This document shows, one piece after another, positions 28,204-41,277 of a DNA stretch of 64,000 nt. A program made the translations under genes and the position numbers. The DNA comes from Gammaproteobacteria bacterium RIFCSPHIGHO2_12_FULL_36_30. Lineage in GTDB: Bacteria; Pseudomonadota; Gammaproteobacteria; Coxiellales; Coxiellaceae. The stretch spans positions 103,427-167,426 of the forward strand of contig MGXU01000009.1 in NCBI GenBank assembly GCA_001801815.1, in the 5' to 3' direction. The stretch's first letter is position 1, and the number at the start of each line of letters is the position of its first letter. The notes beneath the pieces are model-generated. The model was given only the letters and a program-made list of their open reading frames with translations, searched no databases and was not told the DNA's origin.

Positions 28204-28659
28204 TCAATGCAGATATGCAACTCTGATCGACGATGAAATTTTATATTGAAAATTCTTCTGCAAAGTACTTTCAGCAAATGCATCATCTTCATGTGTTGCG
28301 TATTGATTTATTTTTTCGGGAGAAAAGTAAGAAATCCTTTTTGCAAAAATTTCCGTGATGATGAACTTACGATCATTCGTCTTTTCCAAATAACAATTCA
28401 TGATATCGCCCTCAACCATTAATCGCATGCCAGAATACGCATTTTTTTCGATGTTTATCGCATTATTTCTTTTTACAAAAATGCGATACCACTCTATTTG
28501 ATCGTGTGTTTTTAAAATACCACTGATTTTTCCAGGTCTAATTCTCGTTATTAAAAATGTAATAATATCTTCGCCGATTGTTGTTTCGTGAATGATTGGA
28601 ATTCCCTCCAGACATCCAACCAACGTAACACCGCAGGCCGTCCCTTTATACATTTTCAT
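28204..28659 (-). CDS. Divergent single-stranded DNA-binding (SSB-like OB-fold) protein
   Basis: A 151-residue protein whose strand order matches SSB: GVTLVGCLEGIPIIH, IITFLITR, the IEWYRIFVKRNNAINIEKNAYSG stretch (counterpart of TEWHR.V.F...AE...YL.KG), MRLMVEGDI, and KFIITEIFAKRISYF. This covers the OB fold in residues 1-110. The tail of about 40 residues lacks the acidic D-x-D-x-P-F tip of SSB, ending instead in RVAYLH, so partner recruitment is probably lost. It is likely an accessory SSB or PriB-like protein rather than the replicative one. GGGAG lies 7 nt before the ATG. It is divergent from the thioesterase gene across a palindrome-rich gap. Confidence 0.7.
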   Translation of the reverse strand: MKMYKGTACGVTLVGCLEGIPIIHETTIGEDIITFLITRIRPGKISGILKTHDQIEWYRIFVKRNNAINIEKNAYSGMRLMVEGDIMNCYLEKTNDRKFIITEIFAKRISYFSPEKINQYATHEDDAFAESTLQKNFQYKISSSIRVAYLH

Positions 28660-28742
28660 CTTAATGCTCCCTATTATTTTTGCAAAATTTGTTTATTTGA
28701 GTGCAGAGGAGAATATATTTTCCATGTAAAAATGTTAATATT

Positions 28743-28800
28743 TGATATTATTTAATGTTTAAATTTATTTATAAATAAATATCATTTATTGATATTTATT
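28743..28800. promoter_or_regulatory. AT-rich palindromes between divergent genes
   Basis: An 18-bp perfect palindrome lies at 28763-28780 (ATTTATTTA then its mirror). Overlapping it is an 11-bp inverted pair AATAAATATCA / TGATATTTATT (28774-28784, 28790-28800). A near-direct repeat TGATATT.ATT.AATG occurs at about 28743 and 28790. The position between the divergent SSB-like and thioesterase starts suggests operators, though AT-rich DNA makes chance palindromes more likely. Confidence 0.4.
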
Positions 28801-28916
28801 AATGAATTTGGTTTGATTGGATCTAATTTTTTGTGCTCAGATCAAAATCTTTTTTATATATCAATGCCGAAGATTAAGAAAATTGCACAAATAATTTGGC
28901 ACAGAAAGGTTTGAAA

Positions 28917-29330
28917 ATGGACATTATAATTCCCGAAAAATTTGTATATGAAACAAAGCTTGATATACATATTGCATACATTAATTACGGTGACCATCTT
29001 GGAAATGATAGTTTTGTTGTTTTGTTACATGAGGCGCGCATTCGATTTTTAAATTCTTTGGGATACACTGAGCGTAATCTTGGAGGTTGCGGGCTTATTG
29101 TGAAAGATTTGTGTATCCATTACAAAAAACAAGTTTTTCATGGTGATTGTTTGACTGTTAAAATAGGGATAAACACACTGTCTAAAGCAAGCGTAGAGTT
29201 GGTTTATGTTGGGCAAAACAGAGAAGGTCAAAATGTTTTTGAAGCGACAACAACCATTGTTTTTTTTGATTACGAACAAAAAAAAATAATGAAAACCCCA
29301 TCCTTTTTTAATGAGTTATTGATTAAATAA
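28917..29330 (+). CDS. 4-hydroxybenzoyl-CoA-type thioesterase (hotdog)
   Basis: A 137-residue hotdog protein from the ATG at 28917 (AGAAAGG 9 nt upstream; a TTG 21 bp earlier is unlikely). The N-terminal IAYINYGDHLGNDSFVVLLHEARIRF resembles the active-site turn and long helix of 4HBT/YbgC enzymes, where a D-x-x-G-H-type turn carries the catalytic acid. The following strands VKDLCIHYKKQVFHGD and VFEATTTIVFFD are typical. It should hydrolyse an acyl-CoA or acyl-ACP in the cytoplasm. It overlaps the next, convergent gene by 8 bp. Confidence 0.8.
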   Translation: MDIIIPEKFVYETKLDIHIAYINYGDHLGNDSFVVLLHEARIRFLNSLGYTERNLGGCGLIVKDLCIHYKKQVFHGDCLTVKIGINTLSKASVELVYVGQNREGQNVFEATTTIVFFDYEQKKIMKTPSFFNELLIK

Positions 29331-29871
29331 TTTCGTTTGCGAGCATTGTTAGAGGCATGGTAGCAAATGCTGTGTGATACTGGTTTGTTAGTTTATTTAG
29401 CGCTAATACTTTGTGTGATACGCAACTGAACTGTTTTAGTATATTGCTAATATTTTTCGTGTCCTCAAGTATTAATTCTTTAAATAGTTTATTTGTCTTA
29501 TCAGTAGCCATTCCCAAACTTTCCATTAATCCGAATACTTTATTCGAAAAACTTACGCCATGCGAATACCCAAATTCGGATCTGATGCCAACTACATTTC
29601 GTTGTTGTTTTGTCGTTATTGGCGCTGTATCCCAATCCAAAATTATTTTTTTTGCATTCCATCCAACATGCATTAACGGACAATCTTTGATTAGATTTTC
29701 TGATATAAAAATTTCAGTCCACTTTCGATCGGTTGTAAAGCTCAGTCTTTTTTGATGTTCATAAACTTCAACGTAATACGAAAAATAAGTGCACCCGTAT
29801 TTATAACTTAATGTTTGAAAAAGATTGTAAAATATTTTTTTAGCGTAATCGGGAAACTCATTGTTTGTCAT
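29323..29871 (-). CDS. LuxR-type autoinducer-binding-like domain protein lacking an HTH
   Basis: A 182-residue protein (ATG 29871 with AAGGTGG 10 nt upstream; GTG 29880 is the alternative). Its order of conserved positions follows the TraR/LuxR ligand-binding domain: YGCTYFSYYV, TTDRKW, DCPLM (counterpart of DP[VL]), an ILDW tryptophan, and EFGYSHGVSFSN (counterpart of FGI..G...P). The family normally continues into a C-terminal GerE helix-turn-helix of about 65 residues. Here the chain ends without one. It may bind a small acyl or ketone signal, or act as a decoy or dominant-negative partner of a full LuxR solo. The ligand and function are inference. Confidence 0.62.
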   Translation of the reverse strand: MTNNEFPDYAKKIFYNLFQTLSYKYGCTYFSYYVEVYEHQKRLSFTTDRKWTEIFISENLIKDCPLMHVGWNAKKIILDWDTAPITTKQQRNVVGIRSEFGYSHGVSFSNKVFGLMESLGMATDKTNKLFKELILEDTKNISNILKQFSCVSHKVLALNKLTNQYHTAFATMPLTMLANEII

Positions 29872-30010
29872 AAAAAACACCCACCTTATTGAGTTTTCTC
29901 GTATGATGCAATTATGATCTAAACTTGCTTATACAGATTTCTTGAATCATAACCAACTAAAAATAGTTGTCAATTGCTGGCTTAGCCTATTAATCCCATC
30001 TCAACTCCCG

Positions 30011-31686
<1,676 letters not shown>

Positions 31687-31689
31687 GGT

Positions 31690-32508
31690 ATGCAACTTAC
31701 AAATTTTAAAGTAGATAATAATCTACCATTTTTTTTAATCGCTGGCCCTTGTGTTATTGAAAGCGAATCATTAATTTTAGATGTCGCTGGAAAATTAAAA
31801 GAAATTACCGATGAATTAAAAATCCATTTTATTTTTAAATCTTCTTTTGATAAAGCAAATCGCTCATCACATAAAAGTTTTCGTGGATTAGGTTTGGAAA
31901 AAGGTTTGGCAATTTTAGAAAAAGTAAAAAAACAAATTGGCGTTCCTGTTTTAACTGATGTGCATGAAGACACGCCGCTAAAAGAAGTTGCGAGTGTTGT
32001 TGATGTGCTGCAAACACCGGCATTTTTATGCAGACAAACTAATTTTATTCAAAGTGTAATGAAATGCGGATTGCCCGTGAATATTAAAAAAGGGCAATTT
32101 TTAGCGCCGTGGGATATGAAAAATGTTGTTGAAAAAGCGCGTGCATCTGGTAATGATAAAATTTTAGTGTGCGAACGTGGTGTTTCGTTTGGATATAATA
32201 ATTTAGTTTCTGATATGCGCTCACTTGCCATTATGCGCGAAACAAATTGTCCTGTTGTATTTGATGCAACACATTCCGTGCAATTACCCGGCGGACAAGG
32301 TACGACATCAGGTGGTCAACGCGAATTTGTTCCCGTATTAGCACGCGCTGCAGTTGCGGTTGGAATCGCAGGATTATTTATGGAAACACATCCTGATCCT
32401 GATAAAGCATTAAGTGATGGTCCGAATAATTGGCCGCTGGCGAAGATGAAAGAATTATTATTAACATTAAAAAGAATTGATCATGCTGTTAAAGAATTAC
32501 ATATGTAA
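31690..32508 (+). CDS. kdsA: 3-deoxy-8-phosphooctulonate (KDO-8-P) synthase
   Basis: Condenses arabinose 5-phosphate and phosphoenolpyruvate to KDO-8-phosphate for lipopolysaccharide core. The 272-residue TIM barrel shows [24 protein letters not shown], the [14 protein letters not shown] loop, [12 protein letters not shown] [13 protein letters not shown], and [14 protein letters not shown]. Length is close to E. coli KdsA (284). A metal-type Cys is not obvious at the N-terminal position, so the metal-independent class is likely. It lies in an operon with pyrG; presence implies an LPS-bearing envelope. Confidence 0.96.
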   Translation: MQLTNFKVDNNLPFFLIAGPCVIESESLILDVAGKLKEITDELKIHFIFKSSFDKANRSSHKSFRGLGLEKGLAILEKVKKQIGVPVLTDVHEDTPLKEVASVVDVLQTPAFLCRQTNFIQSVMKCGLPVNIKKGQFLAPWDMKNVVEKARASGNDKILVCERGVSFGYNNLVSDMRSLAIMRETNCPVVFDATHSVQLPGGQGTTSGGQREFVPVLARAAVAVGIAGLFMETHPDPDKALSDGPNNWPLAKMKELLLTLKRIDHAVKELHM

Positions 32509-32557
32509 ATTTGTGAAATTTATATCTTCATTTAACAAAATACACTAAGGGGTATTA

Positions 32558-32908
32558 ATGAAAAGGGCCGCTAATTTTTTTGATAGGTTTTTTGGTCTGA
32601 AAAAAACGAAAGTCTCCTTGCCTTCGGTTGACGCGCCGCATCTTTTTGTTACAGGAAGGCCAAACATTACCGCCAATGAAAGTAAAAGAATAAAGGAAAA
32701 ATATGCAGGACTGAGCGATGAAGCATTAGAAGGAAAACTGAATGATGCAGAGAAGAAGATTACTGACAGCCCGAACCTTTCTAATCAATCAAAAATCATG
32801 GTGATGGCCGTAAGTCCTGAAATAGGAGAACTGAGACAGGAACTGGACAGAAGAGCTCGCGAGCAACAGTCAACACTTACTGCATCAATGTATTCTCGAC
32901 CTCGCTAA
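32558..32908 (+). CDS. Small hypothetical protein, predicted alpha-helical
   Basis: A 116-residue soluble protein between kdsA and eno. A strong ribosome site (AAGGGG) precedes the ATG by about 7 nt. The N-terminus is basic and aromatic (MKRAANFFDRFFGLKKTK). The middle is polar and helical with heptad-like spacing (ESKRIKEKYAGLSDEALEGKL, split by a loop), and the tail ends MYSRPR. No signal peptide or membrane segment is seen. I recognise no family. It interrupts the usual kdsA-eno junction and its base composition is slightly less AT-rich, so it looks like a lineage-specific insertion. Confidence 0.6.
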   Translation: MKRAANFFDRFFGLKKTKVSLPSVDAPHLFVTGRPNITANESKRIKEKYAGLSDEALEGKLNDAEKKITDSPNLSNQSKIMVMAVSPEIGELRQELDRRAREQQSTLTASMYSRPR

Positions 32909-33010
32909 ACTAGTTGACTACCGATATATATCTTTAAGAGTATAATGTAAAATAATTATATCTTTATGGATATTGCGCTTATTAAGAATTTAAAATTGCA
33001 GGAAAAATAA

Positions 33011-34539
<1,529 letters not shown>

Positions 34540-34540
34540 T

Positions 34541-35224
34541 ATGACAGTAAAATATTGGGCCATTATTCCAGCCGCTGGAATTAGTACTCGTATAAAATCC
34601 GATAAACCGAAACAGTATTTTATGCTAGCGGGCGAGGCTATTTTGCAACGTGTTGTTAATTTATTTTCATCACATCCACAAATAGAAAAAGTTGTTGTTG
34701 TATTACATGCAAAAGATCATTGGTGGCCAACATTACAATTATCACATCCTGAAAAAGTATTAACTGCAATTGGCGGCGTCGAGCGCGTACATTCTGTTTT
34801 ATTAGGATTAACATTTTTAACTGATTTTGTGAAAGAAAAAGATTTTATTTTAGTGCATGATGCTGCGCGTCCAAATTTACAATCAAACGATATTTCAAAA
34901 TTAATTTCAGCGTTAAAAAATCATGACGTCGGTGGTTTATTTGGATTGCCAGTTGTTGATACATTAAAAAAAGTAAATGAAAACGATGAAGTTGAAAAAA
35001 CAGTTCCACGCCAACATTTGTGGCGCGCACAAACTCCACAATGTTTTCGTTATAAAATTTTAAAATCAGCAATTGAAAATGCGTTGTCAGAAAATATTGT
35101 TGTGACTGATGAATCAAGCGCAATTGAACATGCACACCTAAAACCAAAAATGATTTTAGGTGATGCAAATAATATTAAAATTACTTTTCCGGAAGATATT
35201 GCTTTGGCGGAAAAGTTATTTTGA
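34541..35224 (+). CDS. ispD: 2-C-methyl-D-erythritol 4-phosphate cytidylyltransferase
   Basis: Transfers CMP to MEP in the non-mevalonate isoprenoid pathway. The 227 residues include IIPAAGISTRIKSDKPKQYF with the nucleotide-binding loop, VHDAARPNL, and VTDESSAIEH. It starts one base after the ftsB stop. IspF, often the next gene, does not follow here; instead a small convergent ORF abuts the stop codon. Confidence 0.95.
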   Translation: MTVKYWAIIPAAGISTRIKSDKPKQYFMLAGEAILQRVVNLFSSHPQIEKVVVVLHAKDHWWPTLQLSHPEKVLTAIGGVERVHSVLLGLTFLTDFVKEKDFILVHDAARPNLQSNDISKLISALKNHDVGGLFGLPVVDTLKKVNENDEVEKTVPRQHLWRAQTPQCFRYKILKSAIENALSENIVVTDESSAIEHAHLKPKMILGDANNIKITFPEDIALAEKLF

Positions 35225-35404
35225 TTATGGTTGGGCTAGCTGTTTCGCAACGTTTGCAGCAATGCGAGCAGCTTCTGTTTGAGCGGCACGCGCATTTTTA
35301 GCATGTTGCGCTGCAAGAGTTTGTGGGTTTTTCGCGTGCGATGGTGATGAAGGCTGATGAAGTTGTCCGTTTACACGTTTTTCGTTGTTAGGATGAGTCT
35401 GCAT
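35225..35404 (-). CDS. Small Ala/Gln-rich ORF of 59 residues
   Basis: An open frame of 60 codons from ATG 35404 to a TAA whose last base directly abuts the ispD stop. A GTGAG precedes the ATG by about 7 nt. The product starts MQTHPNNEKRVNGQLHQ, and its second half is Ala/Gln/Arg-rich and helical (AAQHAKNARAAQTEAARIAA), resembling small DNA-binding or coiled-coil tails. No homologue is recognised. Composition is less AT-rich than the neighbours. It could be a chance frame. Confidence 0.45.
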   Translation of the reverse strand: MQTHPNNEKRVNGQLHQPSSPSHAKNPQTLAAQHAKNARAAQTEAARIAANVAKQLAQP

Positions 35405-35536
35405 TTTTTTCTCACTTTTAATAAACGTTAAAAATTGTTTCCATACCTATTATTTTTCCAAGTCGCATATCCTAACAAATTTTCTTTTCTTCAGGTAGAA
35501 TAATTTACTACTTTTTATTTTTTTGGAAAATATTTT

Positions 35537-36301
35537 ATGTTACGTGTATTAATTTCAAATGACGACGGCGTTTATGCAAAAGGAATTTTGGCGCTTACAA
35601 ATGCAATTAAAAAAATCGCAGATCATGTGGATGTTGTTGCGCCCGATCGGAATCGAAGTGGCGCGAGCAACTCATTAACTTTAACAACACCGTTGCAATT
35701 AAAAACTTTAGATAATGGGTTTGTTAGTGTTGAAGGTACGCCAACAGATTGCGTGCACGTTGCAATTACTGGTTTATTAACAACGATGCCGGACATGGTT
35801 GTGACAGGAATTAACGCAGGATCAAATTTAGGCGATGATGTTTGGTATTCCGGAACAGTTGCTGCTGCAATGGAAGGACGATTTTTAGGTTTGCCAGCAA
35901 TTGCAATGTCATTAGTGAGTGAAAAATATTTGCATTATGAAACGGCGGCAAAAGTTGCATGTGAATTAATTCAACATATTTTGCAACAACCATTACCTGC
36001 TGCAACGATTTTAAATGTGAATGTGCCTGATGTTCCATTTGAAGAATTGCAAGGATATGAAGTGACACGTTTGGGCACGCGACATTGCGCAGAGCCAACG
36101 ATCAAAGAAATAGATCCGCGTGGCCACACTGTTTATTGGGTAGGTCCTCCTGGCACAGAACAAGACGCAGGTGTTGGAACAGATTTTTATGCGGTGCGTC
36201 ACAATAAAGTTTCAATTACACCATTGCGAATTGATTTAACACATTACGAAGCATTTGATGTGTTATCCAATTGGGTGAAAACATTAAGGCATCCCGCATG
36301 A
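35537..36301 (+). CDS. surE: 5'/3'-nucleotidase SurE
   Basis: A metal-dependent nucleoside monophosphatase of 254 residues with the N-terminal ISNDDGVYAKGI metal site, APDRNRSGASNSLT, VEGTPTDCVH and GINAGSNLGDDVWYSGTVAAA. It acts in the cytoplasm, clearing nucleotides in stationary-phase stress. The gene order surE-nlpD-rpoS is conserved in gammaproteobacteria; pcm, often between surE and nlpD, is absent. The stop overlaps the nlpD start (ATGA). Confidence 0.96.
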   Translation: MLRVLISNDDGVYAKGILALTNAIKKIADHVDVVAPDRNRSGASNSLTLTTPLQLKTLDNGFVSVEGTPTDCVHVAITGLLTTMPDMVVTGINAGSNLGDDVWYSGTVAAAMEGRFLGLPAIAMSLVSEKYLHYETAAKVACELIQHILQQPLPAATILNVNVPDVPFEELQGYEVTRLGTRHCAEPTIKEIDPRGHTVYWVGPPGTEQDAGVGTDFYAVRHNKVSITPLRIDLTHYEAFDVLSNWVKTLRHPA

Positions 36302-37023
36302 TTCGCTTTTTGAAAATTGCGTTTTTATTCGTATTTTTCAGTGTTTTTTTGTTTTTATCTGGATGTTATGATGAACATCAACCAGCGCCAGTCATTGATG
36401 CGTGGTATCAAAAAGGCGCCGCATCAAATTTTTATATTGTACGACATGAAGACACAATTTATTCTGTTGCATTTGCATTTGGTTTAGATTATCGCGATTT
36501 AGTTGCAGCCAATCATTTATCACCGCCTTACATAATCAAACCTGGTCAGCGTTTAGTGATGACGCATCGACCACCAAATTCTCAACCTATTTCACAAGCT
36601 AGTTCATACCAAACTTTTCGCGCACCAATTGTCAATACACAATCTTCTGTTCGTTTTAATGGACGTTGGATTTGGCCGGCAAAAGGGCGATTATTGCAAA
36701 CTTTTTCGCGTAATCCAGCAGGACACCCTGGTATCTCAATTGGCGGTTATTTAGGTGAGCCAATTCGCGCAGCCGCAAGCGGGGTGGTGGTTTACAGTGG
36801 TGATGGTGTGCGTGGATATGGTAATCTGATTATTGTTAAACAAAATGACAGTTATTTAAGCGCATATGCGTTTAATCGGCAAAATTTAGTGAGCGTGGGT
36901 GATCACGTGCGTGCTGGCAATATTATTGCGCGCATGGGACAGAATGATGCAGAGCGAACATTATTGTATTTTGAAATTCGACGTAATGGTGTGCCGATCA
37001 ACCCACTGATTTTTTTAAAATAA
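36298..37023 (+). CDS. nlpD: NlpD-like murein-hydrolase activator lipoprotein
   Basis: A lipoprotein with signal peptide and lipobox FLSGC near residue 18-22. A LysM domain follows at about residues 45-90 ([13 protein letters not shown]...IKPGQRLVM). A C-terminal LytM/M23 domain spans about 128-241. The LytM zinc residues are replaced (HPGISIGG and AYAFN in place of H-x-x-x-D and H-x-H), as in NlpD/EnvC activators that stimulate amidases without cutting peptidoglycan. I use ATG 36298, overlapping surE by 4 bp. The neighbouring rpoS is the usual partner; an rpoS promoter often lies inside nlpD. Confidence 0.92.
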   Translation: MIRFLKIAFLFVFFSVFLFLSGCYDEHQPAPVIDAWYQKGAASNFYIVRHEDTIYSVAFAFGLDYRDLVAANHLSPPYIIKPGQRLVMTHRPPNSQPISQASSYQTFRAPIVNTQSSVRFNGRWIWPAKGRLLQTFSRNPAGHPGISIGGYLGEPIRAAASGVVVYSGDGVRGYGNLIIVKQNDSYLSAYAFNRQNLVSVGDHVRAGNIIARMGQNDAERTLLYFEIRRNGVPINPLIFLK

Positions 37024-37039
37024 TGTGCAGGTGTTTTTA

Positions 37040-38146
37040 GTGAGTACTACAAAGCGCAAAAATAAAAATAAAAAAATCGTTAAAGCGCGATCCGCCACAT
37101 CTCGAAAAAAAAATAAAAAAAAATCATCAGCGCAAGAAAAAAAAATAAAAAAAGATAAATTAAAAATTAAAAAAACAAAACCAGCGCAAATTAAAAAAAT
37201 TATTACAAAAATTCAAAAACCCATAAAATTAAAAAAACCAAAACCCGAAAAAATTATTTCCGGCGAAATGCAAATTGAATCTGTTGACAGCGCAGATGAA
37301 AAAGAATCTGCTGCATCGCGCGATCCCACACATATTTATTTACAAGAATTGGGTTACAAATCATTGCTGACTGCAACAGAAGAATTACGTGTTGCACGCG
37401 AAGTGAAAAAAGGAAGCGCTGCTGCGCGTGTCACAATGATTGAAAGTAATTTACGTTTAGTTGTAAAAATTGCACGACATTATTGTCATCGCGGTTTAGC
37501 ATTTTTAGATTTAATTGAAGAAGGAAATTTAGGATTAATGACCGCAGTTGAAAAATTTGATCCTGAACGTGGATTTCGTTTTTCAACTTATGCAACATGG
37601 TGGATTCGTCAAACGATTGAACGCGCAATCATGAATCAAAGTCGCACGGTGCGTTTACCTATTCACGTGATTAAAGAATTAAATATTTATTTGCGCGCGG
37701 GAAAAAAATTAGCATCGCAATTAAGTCATAAACCAACGCCCGAAGAAATTGCAGAATTAATTGATAAACCTGTTGAAGAAATTCGTGAAATATTATTATT
37801 AGCACCCGATACAATTTCAATTGATACGCCAATTATGCAAGACGGTGAAAAAACATTAGTGGATGTAATTGCAGATGAAAATAATATTGATCCTTCCGCG
37901 TTAGTTCAGCAAGCTGATTTAGAAGTTCACATGATGCAATGGTTAAATGAATTAAATGATCGTGAGCGCGAAGTGATTGTGCGTCGTTTTGGTTTGCAAG
38001 GACATGAACGCGGCACATTAGAAGAAGTCGGCGCTGCAATCGGTTTAACGCGTGAACGTGTTCGTCAATTACAGCTCGAAGGTTTAAAAAAATTGCGTCA
38101 TATTGTGGAGGCGGAAGGAATTGTGAAAGAAGATGGGGTGGATTAA
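37040..38146 (+). CDS. rpoS: RNA polymerase sigma factor RpoS with Lys-rich N-terminal extension
   Basis: A sigma70-family factor of about 368 residues. Region 1.2 starts near [14 protein letters not shown]. Region 2 has [25 protein letters not shown] and [19 protein letters not shown]. Region 3 begins [12 protein letters not shown], and region 4 has [15 protein letters not shown] and the [22 protein letters not shown]. Position after nlpD marks it as RpoS. Residues 1-80 are an unusual, strongly basic lysine-rich tail replacing the acidic start of E. coli RpoS. I prefer the GTG at 37040 (AGGTG 6 nt upstream); GTG at 37025 and 37031 are alternatives. Confidence 0.93.
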   Translation: MSTTKRKNKNKKIVKARSATSRKKNKKKSSAQEKKIKKDKLKIKKTKPAQIKKIITKIQKPIKLKKPKPEKIISGEMQIESVDSADEKESAASRDPTHIYLQELGYKSLLTATEELRVAREVKKGSAAARVTMIESNLRLVVKIARHYCHRGLAFLDLIEEGNLGLMTAVEKFDPERGFRFSTYATWWIRQTIERAIMNQSRTVRLPIHVIKELNIYLRAGKKLASQLSHKPTPEEIAELIDKPVEEIREILLLAPDTISIDTPIMQDGEKTLVDVIADENNIDPSALVQQADLEVHMMQWLNELNDREREVIVRRFGLQGHERGTLEEVGAAIGLTRERVRQLQLEGLKKLRHIVEAEGIVKEDGVD

Positions 38147-38149
38147 AAA

Positions 38150-38223
38150 TCGGAGTGAGAGGATTCGAACCTCCGGCCCCTACGTCCCGAACGTAGTGCT
38201 CTACCAGACTGAGCTACACTCCG
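38150..38223 (-). tRNA. tRNA-Pro (anticodon CGG)
   Basis: On the minus strand, a 74-nt cloverleaf: acceptor CGGAGTG with CACTCCG, discriminator A. The D-arm is GCTC..GAGC, the anticodon stem CTACG/CGTAG around loop TTCGGGA, and the T-arm GGAGG-TTCGAAT-CCTCT. The C1-G72 pair and A73 are bacterial tRNA-Pro identity elements. CCA is not encoded. Its first base follows the ispB stop codon with no spacer, so it is probably made by processing an ispB-tRNA transcript. Confidence 0.95.
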
Positions 38224-39246
38224 TCAATAATTTCTCTGCATTGCAAATGCTATCAAATCTTCCAACGCCTGACGATATGCTGAATTAGGAATATTTTTCA
38301 GCGCATTTTTTGCTAATATCGCATGCCCCGTCGCTTTTTTTCGCGTCATTTCAAACGCATTAGTTTCTTTTAAAATAGTTAATATTTTTGGTAGCGCAGT
38401 TACATCACCATTTTTAATTACGTCGCGAATAAATTTTGAATTGTCAGGTGTTGTATTTTGTATCGCATAAATTAATGGTAAAGTTGCTTTGCCTTCATTT
38501 AAATCATCACCAATATTTTTTCCAGTAATTTCAGACGATGTTTCATAATCTAATAAATCATCGACCAATTGAAAAATAATTCCTAAATGCAAACCATAAT
38601 CCGCCATCGCTTTTTTATCTTGATTTGTAGCGTTTTCTAATATCGCACCAATTTCAGTTGCAGCCGAAAATAATTTCGCTGTTTTTTGCGTGATGACATG
38701 AAAATAATTTTCTTCTGATAATTCAGGATCATGTTGATTCATTAATTGCATCACTTCGCCTTCAGCGAGTGCATTTGTTGTTTCTGATAACACGCTCATT
38801 ACTTCTGCGTCACTGTGACGCGCTAAAATTTGAAATGCACGTGAATATAAAAAATCACCGACCAAAACACTCGCCGCATTTCCCCAAACAGAATTTGCTG
38901 TGCGTTGTCCACGTCGCAAATCAGAATGATCATTTACATCATCATGTAATAATGTTGCGGTATGCACAAATTCAATTACAACCGCCATTTCATAATGTCG
39001 ATGTTGCAAAGATTGATTTTGTGAAAATGCACGCGCAGCTAAAATTACTAATAATGGTCGCAGGCGTTTTCCTTTTGTTTTAAAAATATGTTGTGTGATA
39101 TCGCGTGTTAATGGAACGCTTGATGACAATTCTGTATGAATTAAATGATCAATAGTTTTAATATCATCTGCGACGAGCGCGCGAATACGCTGTAAAATTT
39201 CCGCAGGATTTTTAATTTTTTCATTTTTTTCAAGCACTATTTGCAT
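38224..39246 (-). CDS. ispB: Octaprenyl (polyprenyl) diphosphate synthase
   Basis: A trans-prenyltransferase of 340 residues that builds the ubiquinone side chain. The first Asp-rich motif is LLHDDVNDHSDLRRG and the second is QLVDDLLDYE; KGKRLRPLL carries the IPP-binding Lys/Arg. Small residues before the first motif (VHTATLLHDD) fit long-chain products. Its divergent position next to rplU-rpmA is the usual gammaproteobacterial arrangement. The stop TGA abuts tRNA-Pro. Confidence 0.94.
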   Translation of the reverse strand: MQIVLEKNEKIKNPAEILQRIRALVADDIKTIDHLIHTELSSSVPLTRDITQHIFKTKGKRLRPLLVILAARAFSQNQSLQHRHYEMAVVIEFVHTATLLHDDVNDHSDLRRGQRTANSVWGNAASVLVGDFLYSRAFQILARHSDAEVMSVLSETTNALAEGEVMQLMNQHDPELSEENYFHVITQKTAKLFSAATEIGAILENATNQDKKAMADYGLHLGIIFQLVDDLLDYETSSEITGKNIGDDLNEGKATLPLIYAIQNTTPDNSKFIRDVIKNGDVTALPKILTILKETNAFEMTRKKATGHAILAKNALKNIPNSAYRQALEDLIAFAMQRNY

Positions 39247-39302
39247 GCGGCTATGCTAGAAGTGCGTACGCTTGGTGTCAAGCTGAATTGCGTGAAAAAA
39301 AC

Positions 39303-39331
39303 TTGCAGGCGACGATGATTTTGCCTACAAT
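39303..39331 (+). promoter_or_regulatory. Sigma70-type promoter for rplU-rpmA
   Basis: TTGCAG at 39303-39308 and TACAAT at 39326-39331 with an exact 17-bp spacer, 40 bp before the rplU start, in the divergent ispB/rplU gap. Confidence 0.7.
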
Positions 39332-39371
39332 GCTCGCTCTTTGAAGAATTTGTTATAAAAGGGTTGAAATC

Positions 39372-39683
39372 ATGTACGCGATTATAGAAACAGGCGGCAA
39401 ACAATACCGTGTTGCTGAAGGACAAACACTGAAAGTCGAAAAATTAGAAGCAGAAGCAGGCCATTCTGTTGATTTCGATCGTGTATTGATGGTTGGCGAA
39501 GGTGAACAGATTAAAGTAGGTGCGCCGATTATTACAGGTGCAAAAGTGACTGCAGAAGTACTAAAGCACGGTCGTGCCGATAAAGTACATATCATCAAAT
39601 TCAGACGTCGCAAACATCATATGAAAAAAGCGGGTCATCGTCAATATTATACAGAAGTAAAAATTACAAAAGTTCAGGGGTAA
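39372..39683 (+). CDS. rplU: 50S ribosomal protein L21
   Basis: A 103-residue ribosomal protein starting [14 protein letters not shown] and ending with the [17 protein letters not shown] motif that contacts 23S rRNA. It is full length. It precedes rpmA by 6 bp, the conserved order, and is driven by the promoter at 39303. Confidence 0.98.
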   Translation: MYAIIETGGKQYRVAEGQTLKVEKLEAEAGHSVDFDRVLMVGEGEQIKVGAPIITGAKVTAEVLKHGRADKVHIIKFRRRKHHMKKAGHRQYYTEVKITKVQG

Positions 39684-39689
39684 TTAAAA

Positions 39690-39947
39690 ATGGCTCATAA
39701 GAAAGCTGGCGGTAGTACAAGAAACGGTAGAGATTCTAATCCTAAATATCTCGGCGTTAAAAAATTTGGTGATGAATTAGTTATTGCGGGCAATATTATT
39801 ATTCGTCAACGTGGCACGAATTGTCATCCTGGAAAAGGTGTTGGCATTGGTCGTGATCACACATTGTATGCTTTAATTGACGGTAAAGTGGTTTTTTCAG
39901 TGAAAGGACCGCGTAGTCGTAAAACGGTTTCGGTTGAAACTGTTTAA
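39690..39947 (+). CDS. rpmA: 50S ribosomal protein L27
   Basis: An 85-residue protein starting [16 protein letters not shown], whose N-terminal tail reaches the peptidyl-transferase centre. There is no N-terminal cleavage extension as found in Firmicutes. Its C-terminus has the [11 protein letters not shown] region. It is co-transcribed with rplU and followed by an intrinsic terminator. Confidence 0.98.
   Translation: MAHKKAGGSTRNGRDSNPKYLGVKKFGDELVIAGNIIIRQRGTNCHPGKGVGIGRDHTLYALIDGKVVFSVKGPRSRKTVSVETV

Positions 39948-41277
<1,330 letters not shown>

Noticed and set aside
32914..32946. TTGACT and TATAAT upstream of eno as a full promoter
   Set aside because: The boxes are individually good but the spacer is 21 bp, too long for sigma70; only the -10 is mentioned.
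34541..35536. Hidden ispF after ispD
   Set aside because: I looked at both strands of the following 310 bp; only the 59-residue minus frame is open, and it has no IspF motif.
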